Positions 1 to 7,319 of a stretch of DNA of 8,488 nucleotides are shown in pieces; within the stretch, counting starts at the first letter, position 1; each line of letters opens with the position of its first letter. The position numbers were made by a program, and so were the translations under genes. Source of the DNA: Actinomycetota bacterium. GTDB lineage: Bacteria; Actinomycetota; Thermoleophilia; Solirubrobacterales; Solirubrobacteraceae. The notes under the pieces are model-generated. The model saw nothing but the letters and a program-made list of their open reading frames with translations. It ran no database searches and was not told where the DNA came from. The stretch is taken from NCBI GenBank assembly GCA_009699915.1, contig WLNG01000051.1, forward strand, positions 1-8,488, given 5' to 3'.

Positions 1-1119
1 GGCGCAGCGCCGGCGGAGCTGCCACTGCTCGACGAGCAGCGCGCGGCCGCGATGTGTTACACGAGCGGGACGACCGGCAACCCGAAGGGCGTCGTCTACT
101 CGCATCGCTCGATGGTCCTGCACTCGCTCGGGTCGCTCGGGGTGGACACGCTGGCGGTCAGCGAGCGCGACACGGTGCTCCCGGTGGTGCCGATGTTCCA
201 CGCGAACGCCTGGGGGCTCGCCTACTCGGCGGTGCTGGCCGGCGCGAATCTCGTTTTCCCGGGGTCCGATCTGAGCCCGCTCGCGCTCGCGAGCCTGATG
301 GAGTCCGAGCGCGTGACGATGGCGGCCGGAGTCCCGACGATCTGGCAGGCCGTCGCGCCCGAACTCGAGGGGCGCGACCTCTCGGCGCTCGACCGGATCA
401 TCTGCGGCGGGTCGGCGGTCCCGAAGGCGCTCAGCGAGGAGTACCGCGAGCGCGTCGGCATCACGATCCTCCAGGCATGGGGCATGACCGAGATGAGTCC
501 GATCGGCTCGATCGCGAGCGTCAAGAGCACCTTCGGCGGGCAGCACGATCCGGAGCATGCGGACCTGCGCGCGACCGCGGGCCTGCCCGTGCCGCTCATC
601 GAGCTGCGCATCGCCGATCCAGATGATGGGACCGAGCTGCCGTGGGACGGGGCGACGCGCGGCGAACTCCAGGCCGCGGGCCAGTGGGTCGCCTCCAGCT
701 ACTACAACGACGAACGCTCGGCCCAATCGTTCACGGCGGACGGCTGGCTGCGGACCGGTGACATCGCGACGATCGATCCCGAGGGGTATGTGCACCTCGT
801 CGATCGCACGAAGGACGTCATCAAGTCAGGCGGAGAGTGGATCAGCTCCGTCGAACTCGAGAACGAGATCATGGCCCACCCCCAGGTGCGCGAGGCGTGC
901 GTCATCGGCATCCCCGACGCGCGCTGGGGCGAGCGCCCGCTCGCCTGCGTCGTCCCCGTCGGCCCTGGCGCGGTGAGCGAGGAGGACCTGCGCACCTTCC
1001 TTGAGGCGCGCGTCCCGAAGTGGTGGATTCCCGGGCGCGTCGCGTTCATCGATGAAGTTCCGAAGACCTCCGTCGGCAAGTTCGACAAGAAACTGCTCCG
1101 GGAGCGGTTCCCGGCGTGA
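1..1119 (+). CDS. Medium/long-chain fatty-acid--CoA ligase (AMP-forming), 5'-truncated by window edge
   Basis: The reading frame is open from base 1, so the start lies upstream; 372 residues are visible and about 165 N-terminal residues are missing relative to the usual ~540. The enzyme activates a carboxylic acid with ATP to an acyl-adenylate and transfers it to coenzyme A in the cytoplasm or at the membrane. Adenylate-forming family motifs appear in order: the phosphate-binding loop [10 protein letters not shown] (visible residues 21-30), WGMTE (160-164), the TGD of the ATP-ribose site (252-254), the hinge region [12 protein letters not shown] (269-280), and the C-terminal [11 protein letters not shown] with the adenylation lysine at 360. 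The stretch PMFHANAWG and the SGGEWIS hinge resemble the AlkK/medium-chain acyl-CoA ligase branch. That subfamily call is from memory and chain length cannot be read from sequence. The stop overlaps the start of the next gene by 4 nt (GTGA), which implies translational coupling. All visible catalytic motifs are intact. Confidence 0.93.
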   Translation, partial: GAAPAELPLLDEQRAAAMCYTSGTTGNPKGVVYSHRSMVLHSLGSLGVDTLAVSERDTVLPVVPMFHANAWGLAYSAVLAGANLVFPGSDLSPLALASLMESERVTMAAGVPTIWQAVAPELEGRDLSALDRIICGGSAVPKALSEEYRERVGITILQAWGMTEMSPIGSIASVKSTFGGQHDPEHADLRATAGLPVPLIELRIADPDDGTELPWDGATRGELQAAGQWVASSYYNDERSAQSFTADGWLRTGDIATIDPEGYVHLVDRTKDVIKSGGEWISSVELENEIMAHPQVREACVIGIPDARWGERPLACVVPVGPGAVSEEDLRTFLEARVPKWWIPGRVAFIDEVPKTSVGKFDKKLLRERFPA

Positions 1120-1715
1120 CGACCGCGTTCACCGGCCCACACGCGGAGCTTGCGCTGGCCGCGATCGAACTCGAAGCGGTCGCGCATCGCGCCTTGTTCG
1201 ACGGCGACGCGGATCTCGCACGCCGCAGCCTGCGCGCCGCGGCGGTGGTCTACCGGGAGTCGTGGACGCTCGCTCCGCCGGGCAGCTGGGGGCGGCTGCT
1301 GGGGATGCTCAAGGCCGCCGTCTTGGCCGATCCGGAGCTCGCGGCCTCCTGTGCCCGCTATGCGCTCGATGCGCTCAATGCGGCGGGGGCCGCGGACGAG
1401 TCGCCGCCGACCGCCTACGTCGCCGCTCTCTGCGCGGTGATCCACGGCGATGATGCGCAGGCCCTGCGCGCAATCGAGGGGATGCGGACAGGATCGCCCG
1501 CCTTCGTGCGGACCGCGGCGGCGATCGAGGCGCTTGCACGCGGCGACGCAGCGGCCTACGCGCAGGCGCTCGGGGAGATCGTCCGCTCGTTCGAGACGCG
1601 CGACGAGCATCTCTCCGGTGTGGCGATCGCCGACACGGCAATGATGCTCGAGCGTCTCGCGCAGCCACGAGGCCTGGCCGCCGTTCCCGGCCCGTCGCCG
1701 GTGCTGCCGGCCTGA
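1116..1715 (+). CDS. Uncharacterised all-helical protein, coupled to the CoA ligase
   Basis: I do not recognise this 199-residue protein as a named family. It starts with GTG at 1116 inside the stop of the CoA ligase gene (GTGA overlap), so its translation is probably coupled and the two were probably selected to be made together. The protein is rich in Ala, Leu, Arg and Glu. It looks alpha-helical throughout, in pairs of helices broken by short GD or PGS turns (for example FDGDADLARRSLRAA at 28-42, IHGDDAQALRAIEGM at 109-123 and LARGDAAAYAQALGEI at 141-156). This periodicity resembles TPR or another helical-hairpin solenoid, without a clean consensus. A conserved-looking tail, ADTAMMLERLAQPRGL (172-187), is followed by a Pro-rich end. 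No signal peptide, membrane segment or catalytic motif is visible. Codon use and GC match the neighbours. A real gene is supported by the overlap, by full use of the space up to the convergent gene, and by the protein-like composition. An accessory or scaffold role with the ligase is only a guess. Confidence 0.8.
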   Translation: MTTAFTGPHAELALAAIELEAVAHRALFDGDADLARRSLRAAAVVYRESWTLAPPGSWGRLLGMLKAAVLADPELAASCARYALDALNAAGAADESPPTAYVAALCAVIHGDDAQALRAIEGMRTGSPAFVRTAAAIEALARGDAAAYAQALGEIVRSFETRDEHLSGVAIADTAMMLERLAQPRGLAAVPGPSPVLPA

Positions 1716-1721
1716 GCTCAG
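1712..1721. repeat. 10-bp palindrome over two convergent stop codons
   Basis: CTGAGCTCAG is self-complementary and holds both the TGA of the plus-strand unknown gene (1713-1715) and the TGA of the minus-strand PAP2 gene (1718-1720). It has no loop and no T-tract, so it is not a convincing terminator. It may be a by-product of two convergent stop codons placed 2 nt apart. Confidence 0.4.
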
Positions 1722-2275
1722 CTGCGGTCGTCGAGCGCGCGGCTGGTGAGCAGCGCGAGTCCTGCACCGATGAGGCCGCCCGCGAGCACGTCGCCCGGGT
1801 AATGCACTCCGGTGTGGACGCGCGAGTAGCCGACCGCGAGCGCGAGTGCCCCCAGTGGCACGCCCGTCGCAGGCCAGACGCGCGCCGCACCGGTGGCGAA
1901 CGCGACGGCCGCGGCGGTGTGGCCGGAGGGGAACGAGGTCGAGATCGGCATGCGTACGTGGCGCGTCTCGGGCACCCGATACCGGTCGCGGTCCGGCCGA
2001 GCGCGCCGCGTGAGCGGCTTCACCGCGAGGTTCACGAGCGTCGCGGTAACCCCGACCCCGGCGAGGCCCTGGAGCGCCGCGCTGCGGCCGCGGGGCCCCC
2101 CGACGAGCGCCAGCACGGCGGCGCTGCCGAGTGAGAGGCGGGAGTAGTCGGCAGCGTGGGAGAGGCGCCGCATCGCGACGTCCAGCCGCGGCGACCGGCG
2201 CTGCGCGAGCGCGGCATACAGACCGGCGTCGAGGCGCGCCGCGGCGTCCATCCAGTTCGTCTGGGCAGCGCTCAC
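1718..2275 (-). CDS. PAP2-family membrane phosphatase
   Basis: This is a 185-residue phosphatidic-acid-phosphatase type 2 protein, a family that removes phosphate from lipid phosphates or pyrophosphates at the membrane. The three-part active site is complete: KPLTRRARP (86-94, the K-x6-RP motif), PSGH (116-119) and SRVHTGVHYPGD (151-162, with Arg152, His158 and Asp162). Hydrophobic segments lie at about 48-60, 69-84, 120-135, 138-150 and 163-177. The sequence resembles the PAP2 part of actinobacterial PAP2/diacylglycerol-kinase fusions, but no kinase domain follows here. GTG at 2275 was chosen because a -10-like box sits 7 nt before it; ATG at 2251 (residue 9) is the alternative. The gene is divergent from murB across only 45 nt and convergent with the unknown gene. 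Substrate is not predictable: phosphatidate, phosphatidylglycerophosphate and undecaprenyl pyrophosphate are all possible. The last would fit the murB neighbour, but that is inference. Confidence 0.92.
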   Translation of the reverse strand: MSAAQTNWMDAAARLDAGLYAALAQRRSPRLDVAMRRLSHAADYSRLSLGSAAVLALVGGPRGRSAALQGLAGVGVTATLVNLAVKPLTRRARPDRDRYRVPETRHVRMPISTSFPSGHTAAAVAFATGAARVWPATGVPLGALALAVGYSRVHTGVHYPGDVLAGGLIGAGLALLTSRALDDRS

Positions 2276-2282
2276 CGTCCCG

Positions 2283-2288
2283 ATCCTA
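2283..2288 (-). promoter_or_regulatory. Putative -10 box (TAGGAT) for the PAP2 gene
   Basis: On the minus strand TAGGAT fits the actinobacterial TAnnnT -10 pattern. Its last T lies 7 nt before the GTG start, so transcription would begin at or one base before the start codon. No clear -35 is seen; its expected place overlaps the opposing murB -10 box. Confidence 0.45.
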
Positions 2289-2306
2289 GGGAGCGCCGCC
2301 GGGGTC

Positions 2307-2312
2307 TACTCT
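2307..2312 (+). promoter_or_regulatory. Putative -10 box (TACTCT) for murB
   Basis: TACTCT fits TAnnnT and ends 8 nt before the murB GTG at 2321, with no Shine-Dalgarno in between. This implies a leaderless or nearly leaderless murB transcript. The expected -35 position (about 2284-2289) falls on the PAP2 -10 box and has no TTGACA-like match. Confidence 0.45.
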
Positions 2313-2320
2313 TGCCGGCA

Positions 2321-3373
2321 GTGTCCGGCCCCCGCGAAGGCGTCCCACTGGCGCCGCTGACCACGCTTCGTCTCGGCGGCCCTGCCCGGCGGTTCGTCAC
2401 GGCCACCACCGCCGAGGAGCTCGCCGATGCCGTGCTGGGGGCCGCAGAGCCGCTGCTCCTGCTCGCGGGCGGGAGCAACCTCGTGATCGCCGACGAGGGC
2501 CTTGAGGGGACGGTCGTCCACGTCGCCTCACGCGGGGTCGCGTTCGAGGACCTTCCCGATGGCCGTGTGCGCGTGCGTGTGCAGGCGGGCGAGCCGTGGG
2601 ATGGGCTGGTCGAACAGCTCGTCGCCGAGGGTCTCTCCGGGGCCGAGGCGCTCTCCGGGATCCCTGGCTCTGCGGGAGCGACTCCGATCCAGAACGTCGG
2701 GGCCTATGGCTGCGAGGTTGCCGAGCTCCTCCACGCGGTGCGAGTCCTCGATCGAGCCTCCGGCGTGGTCGAGGAGCTCCCTGCCGCCGCCTGCGGCCTC
2801 GGGTATCGCACGAGCCGCTTCAAGGGCTCGGACCGCTTCGTCATTCTGGAGGCCGCCTACGAGCTCGCACGCGACGCGTCCTCCGCGCCGATCCGCTACG
2901 CCGAGCTCGCCGCCGCGCTGGGCGTCGAGCCGGGGGCCTGCGCCCCGGCGGCCGAGGTGCGCCGCGCGGTGATCGAGCTGCGCGCCCGCAAGGGCATGGT
3001 CCTCAAGGCGGAGGATCACGACACCTGGAGCGCCGGGTCATTCTTCACGAATCCGATCGTGCCGGAGAACGTCGCCGAACGAATTCGCACGGGCCTGCCT
3101 CCGGAGCACCCGGCCCTCCCTGCCTGGCCTGCTCCGGGCGGGGTGAAGCTCTCGGCCGCATGGCTGATCGAGGCTGCCGGTACGCAGCGCGGCGATGCCG
3201 AGGGCGGGATCGCGGTCTCCACAAGGCACGCACTCGCGCTCACCAATCGCGGCTCCGGCACGACCGCCGAGCTGCTCCGACTGGCCCATCGCATGGCCGA
3301 TCGCGTCGACGCGGCGTTCGGCGTCGAGCTCGTGCCGGAACCGGTCTTCGCCGGCGTGAGCTGGACGAGCTGA
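2321..3373 (+). CDS. murB: UDP-N-acetylenolpyruvoylglucosamine reductase
   Basis: MurB is the cytoplasmic FAD enzyme that reduces UDP-GlcNAc-enolpyruvate to UDP-MurNAc with NADPH, the second committed step of peptidoglycan precursor synthesis. From GTG 2321 the protein is 350 residues, in the usual range (E. coli about 342). The FAD-binding half carries LAGGSNL (48-54) and IPGSAGATPIQNVGAYG (114-130). The substrate half carries GYRTSRFK (161-168, Arg163 corresponding to E. coli Arg159), AGSFFTNP (238-245, Ser240 being the proton donor equivalent to Ser229) and VPEPVF (338-343, Glu340 equivalent to Glu325). The layout is that of the longer E. coli-like MurB type. The frame stays open upstream to 2156, but that extension is antisense to the PAP2 gene, Arg-rich and unlike MurB, so I reject it. 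GTG 2321 begins just before the conserved PLAPLTTLRLGG. TTG 2312 is possible but lies on the -10 box. gnd follows after 79 nt. Confidence 0.96.
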   Translation: MSGPREGVPLAPLTTLRLGGPARRFVTATTAEELADAVLGAAEPLLLLAGGSNLVIADEGLEGTVVHVASRGVAFEDLPDGRVRVRVQAGEPWDGLVEQLVAEGLSGAEALSGIPGSAGATPIQNVGAYGCEVAELLHAVRVLDRASGVVEELPAAACGLGYRTSRFKGSDRFVILEAAYELARDASSAPIRYAELAAALGVEPGACAPAAEVRRAVIELRARKGMVLKAEDHDTWSAGSFFTNPIVPENVAERIRTGLPPEHPALPAWPAPGGVKLSAAWLIEAAGTQRGDAEGGIAVSTRHALALTNRGSGTTAELLRLAHRMADRVDAAFGVELVPEPVFAGVSWTS

Positions 3374-3392
3374 CGACCGCCGCCCAGAGATC

Positions 3393-3413
3393 GTCGCGCG
3401 GTGGTCGCGCGGT
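3393..3413 (+). repeat. 10-bp direct repeat in the gnd promoter
   Basis: GTCGCGCGGT occurs at 3393-3402 and again at 3404-3413, a period of 11 bp, close to one helical turn. The second copy ends on the first T of the gnd -10 box. A tandem protein-binding site on one face of the DNA is possible; low-complexity GC sequence is the dull alternative. Confidence 0.5.
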
Positions 3414-3418
3414 AGGCT
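3413..3418 (+). promoter_or_regulatory. Putative -10 box (TAGGCT) for gnd
   Basis: TAGGCT fits the actinobacterial TAnnnT pattern, lies in the 79-nt murB-gnd gap, and predicts transcription starting near 3425, giving a leader of about 28 nt. No good -35 is visible; TCGTCG at 3391-3396 is at 16-nt spacing but matches poorly. Confidence 0.5.
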
Positions 3419-3440
3419 GCCCCGGTCGCAGCGACGAACG

Positions 3441-3445
3441 AAAGG
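3441..3445 (+). promoter_or_regulatory. Shine-Dalgarno (AAAGG) of gnd
   Basis: AAAGG lies 7 nt before ATG 3453 and fixes that start. Just after it, GGCAGC (3444-3449) is the exact complement of GCTGCC (3416-3421). The latter precedes the predicted transcript start, so the ribosome site could be paired only in read-through RNA coming from murB. Confidence 0.6.
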
Positions 3446-3452
3446 CAGCACG

Positions 3453-4475
3453 ATGCAACTCGGGATGATCGGTCTCGGCCGGATGGGCGCGAACATGACG
3501 CGTCGGCTCATGCGGGCGGGCCATGAGCTGGTCGTTCACGACCCGGACGCGGCCGCGGTCGCCGGCCTCGAGGGCGAGGGCGCGACCGGAGCGGGGTCGC
3601 TCGCTGCGCTGGTCGGTGCAATGCAGACGCCGCGCGCAATCTGGCTGATGGTGCCGGCGGCGATCGTCGACAGCGTCCTTGAGGAGCTCGTCCCGCTGCT
3701 CGAGGCGGGTGACCTCGTGATCGACGGCGGCAACAGCCACTACATCGAGGATCTGCGCCGCGCCCGCGAGCTGGCTGCGATCGGGCTGCATTACGCGGAC
3801 TGCGGAGTCAGCGGGGGCGTCTGGGGCCTGGAGAACGGCTACGGGCTGATGATCGGCGGCGATGGCGGCGACATCGCACGGATCGAGCCCATCCTGCGCT
3901 CGCTCGCGCCCGGCGTCGATGCAGCGTCGCGTACGCCCGGGCGCAGCGGCGATGCAGCCCCGGAAGAGGAGGGTTGGCTGCACTGCGGACCGGTCGGGGC
4001 GGGGCACTTCGTGAAGATGGTCCACAACGGGATCGAGTACGGGATGATGGCCGCGTATGCCGAGGGCCTGAATCTCCTGCGGCATGCGAACATCGGCGAG
4101 GCCGAGGTCGCCGCCGACGCCGAGACGACGCCGCTCAGCGACCCGGACCGCTATCGCTACGAGATCGACACCGCGAAGGTCGCGGAGGTCTGGCGCCGCG
4201 GCACGGTCGTGCGGTCGTGGCTGCTCGACCTGACCGCCGCAGCACTGCTGGCGGACCCGGGACTCGAGTCGTTTTCTGGCCACGTCTCCGACTCCGGTGA
4301 AGGTCGCTGGACGGCGCTCGCCGCGATCGAGACGGGGACGCCGGCGCCCGTCCTCACGGCCGCGCTCTACTCGCGCTTCAGTTCGCGGGGGGAGGATCTC
4401 GACGCCAGCCGTCTGCTCTCCGCGATGCGCTCGCAGTTCGGCGGCCATGCCGAGAAGCCCGCGCAGGAGGCATGA
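3453..4475 (+). CDS. gnd: 6-phosphogluconate dehydrogenase, decarboxylating, short NAD-type
   Basis: This 340-residue enzyme converts 6-phosphogluconate to ribulose-5-phosphate and CO2 with reduction of NAD(P). Seen in order: the Rossmann loop GLGRMG (8-12 region); Asp30 at the end of the second strand (VVHDPD); DGGNSHYIED (91-100); the substrate loop VSGGVWGLENG (119-129); and the catalytic helix GHFVKMVHNGIEYG (184-197) with Lys188, Asn192 and Glu195. Further on are EVWRRGTVVRSWLLDL (245-260), VSDSGEGRW (278-286) and the terminal FGGHAEK. Length and motifs match the short (~300-340) branch, not the ~470-residue NADP enzyme of E. coli. Asp30, in place of the Asn-Arg-Thr of NADP enzymes, suggests NAD preference; this is inference from the fold. 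The Pro/Glu-rich stretch at 158-174 is, as I recall, usual in the actinobacterial subgroup. Start at ATG 3453 is supported by AAAGG 7 nt upstream. tal follows after 81 nt with its own promoter signal. Confidence 0.95.
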   Translation: MQLGMIGLGRMGANMTRRLMRAGHELVVHDPDAAAVAGLEGEGATGAGSLAALVGAMQTPRAIWLMVPAAIVDSVLEELVPLLEAGDLVIDGGNSHYIEDLRRARELAAIGLHYADCGVSGGVWGLENGYGLMIGGDGGDIARIEPILRSLAPGVDAASRTPGRSGDAAPEEEGWLHCGPVGAGHFVKMVHNGIEYGMMAAYAEGLNLLRHANIGEAEVAADAETTPLSDPDRYRYEIDTAKVAEVWRRGTVVRSWLLDLTAAALLADPGLESFSGHVSDSGEGRWTALAAIETGTPAPVLTAALYSRFSSRGEDLDASRLLSAMRSQFGGHAEKPAQEA

Positions 4476-4498
4476 GCCGTAGCGCCGACCGCCGACCC

Positions 4499-4504
4499 TA
4501 TGCT
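4499..4504 (+). promoter_or_regulatory. Putative -10 box (TATGCT) for tal-pgi
   Basis: TATGCT is a good TAnnnT match in the 81-nt gap between gnd and tal. It predicts a start near 4511 and a leader of about 46 nt. No consensus -35 is seen at 17-19 nt upstream. The in-frame ATG at 4500 lies inside this box. Confidence 0.5.
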
Positions 4505-4544
4505 CGATGGGAACACGCCGAATCTCGACAGTCCACGCAGTGAC

Positions 4545-4549
4545 AGGAG
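4545..4549 (+). promoter_or_regulatory. Shine-Dalgarno (AGGAG) of tal
   Basis: AGGAG ends 7 nt before ATG 4557 and decides this start over the in-frame ATG at 4500, which has no ribosome site and would add 19 residues unlike any transaldolase N-terminus I know. Confidence 0.85.
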
Positions 4550-4556
4550 CCTCACG

Positions 4557-5645
4557 ATGACCCCGACGCGCACTCTGCACGATGCAGGCCAGAGCCTCTG
4601 GCTCGACAACATCACCCGCGGAATTATCGACGACGGGACGCTCGAGCGGTACATCCGCGACTTCGATGTCACCGGCCTGACCTCCAACCCGACGATCTTC
4701 GAGAAGGCGATCGGCTCGGGCGAGCACTACGACGCGCAGATCGCCGATCTCGCCGCGACGGTCGCGGACGATGACCAGATCTTCTTCGAGCTCGCGATGG
4801 CCGACCTGCGGCGCGCGTGTGATCTCTTCGCCGACGTTCATCGGCGGAGTGCCGGGCTTGACGGCTTCGTCTCGCTCGAGGTCTCGCCCGAGCTCGCCTA
4901 TGACGCCGAGGCGACCGTCGCGCAGGCGGCCGACCTCCACGCCCGCATGGATCGCCCGAATGTCTTCATCAAGATTCCGGGAACGCCCGAGGGCCTCCCT
5001 GCAGTCGAGGAGACGATCGCCGCGGGCATCCCGGTGAACGTCACGCTGCTCTTCTCCAGCGAGCATCACCTGGCTGCTGCCGACGCCTACTACCGCGGCC
5101 TCGAACGGCGCGTCGCAGCGGGCCTCTCGCCTGACGTCCCGTCGGTCGCCTCGCTCTTCATGAGCCGCTGGGACAAGAAGGTCGAGGGCCGCACGCCAGC
5201 GGGGCTCGAGAACCGGCTGGGGCTCGCGATCGGTGGCCGCGCGTACCGCAACTACCGCGAGCTGCTCGACTCCGACCGCGTGCAGCGGCTGATGAATGCG
5301 GGAGCGCGTCCGCAGCGACTGCTCTGGGCGAGCACCGGGACGAAGGACCCGGCCGCCTCGGACGTCCTCTACGTCGACGGACTCGTCTCGCCGTTCACCG
5401 TCAACACGATGCCCGACGGCACGCTCGAGGCGTTCGCCGATCACGGCACGCAGCCGCCGGTGGCGCTGCCACGTGACGGCGGCGACGCTGACGAGGTCCT
5501 CGGCGGCTTCGAGGCTGCCGGGATAAGCGTCGACACGCTCGCTGCCGAGCTCCAGCAGGAGGGGGCTGACTCCTTCGTCGCCTCATGGCGCACACTTCTG
5601 GAGGCGATCGCCTCCAAGCGCGCGGCGTTGGCGGGGACCGCCTGA
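4557..5645 (+). CDS. tal: Transaldolase
   Basis: Transaldolase moves a dihydroxyacetone unit between sedoheptulose-7-phosphate and glyceraldehyde-3-phosphate in the non-oxidative pentose phosphate pathway, forming a Schiff base with a lysine. From ATG 4557 the protein has 362 residues, the length of the actinobacterial/mycobacterial type (about 370) and longer than E. coli TalB. It carries SLWLDNITRG (13-22, Asp17), VTGLTSNPTIFEKAI (38-52), SLEVSPELA (106-114, Glu108), VFIKIPGTPEGLPA (136-149, Schiff-base Lys139), IPVNVTLLFS (158-167) and VPSVASLFMSRWDKK (194-208, phosphate-binding region with Arg204). All catalytic residues that I expect are present. pgi begins 3 nt after the stop, so the two form one transcription unit. 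In several bacterial groups tal and pgi are fused into one bifunctional protein; here they remain separate. An 18-bp palindrome and a small hairpin lie in the last 50 nt of the gene. Confidence 0.96.
   Translation: MTPTRTLHDAGQSLWLDNITRGIIDDGTLERYIRDFDVTGLTSNPTIFEKAIGSGEHYDAQIADLAATVADDDQIFFELAMADLRRACDLFADVHRRSAGLDGFVSLEVSPELAYDAEATVAQAADLHARMDRPNVFIKIPGTPEGLPAVEETIAAGIPVNVTLLFSSEHHLAAADAYYRGLERRVAAGLSPDVPSVASLFMSRWDKKVEGRTPAGLENRLGLAIGGRAYRNYRELLDSDRVQRLMNAGARPQRLLWASTGTKDPAASDVLYVDGLVSPFTVNTMPDGTLEAFADHGTQPPVALPRDGGDADEVLGGFEAAGISVDTLAAELQQEGADSFVASWRTLLEAIASKRAALAGTA
5599..5616. repeat. 18-bp perfect palindrome near the tal 3' end
   Basis: TGGAGGCGATCGCCTCCA is fully self-complementary and sits in the codons for tal residues 348-353, starting 50 nt before the pgi start. 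As RNA it would make a 7-bp stem with a GAUC loop. As DNA it would suit a dimeric protein. There is no T-tract, so it is not a standard terminator. The encoded residues (LEAIASK) are ordinary, so coding alone does not demand the symmetry. Confidence 0.6.
5630..5642 (+). other. Small hairpin at the tal-pgi junction
   Basis: GGCGG-GGA-CCGCC forms a 5-bp stem with a 3-nt loop ending just before the tal stop. It includes GGGGA (5633-5637), the only weak Shine-Dalgarno-like sequence before the pgi GTG at 5649 (spacing 11 nt). Stops and starts 3 nt apart suggest pgi relies on ribosomes finishing tal, which would open this hairpin. That role is inferred. Confidence 0.35.
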
Positions 5646-5648
5646 CGC

Positions 5649-7292
<1,644 letters not shown>

Positions 7293-7319
7293 GGGCGCGC
7301 CCGCACACCAGCGGGAGGA

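Noticed and set aside
2156..2320. Upstream extension of the murB frame
   Set aside because: It is antisense to the PAP2 gene, Arg/Pro-rich and unlike any MurB N-terminus. GTG 2321 fits the family and the -10 box.
3374..3452. Possible riboswitch or small RNA in the murB-gnd gap
   Set aside because: At 79 nt, largely occupied by promoter and ribosome site, there is no room for or sign of a known aptamer fold. The 7-bp match TCGTCGC/GCGACGA (3391-3397, 3431-3437) spans the predicted transcript start.
2596..3468. Overlapping plus-strand frame of about 290 codons within murB
   Set aside because: Arg/Gly-rich shadow of the murB coding frame; it has no ribosome site or recognisable domain.
4500..4556. 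Upstream ATG start for tal at 4500
   Set aside because: No ribosome site precedes it, the ATG lies within the TATGCT -10 box, and ATG 4557 has AGGAG at ideal spacing.
3240..5444. A very long open frame on the minus strand (about 730 codons) antisense to gnd and tal
   Set aside because: Its translation is Arg/Asp/Val-rich shadow sequence with no motif, it runs through the gnd and tal promoters, and it is antisense to two certain enzymes. Long antisense frames are common at this GC content.
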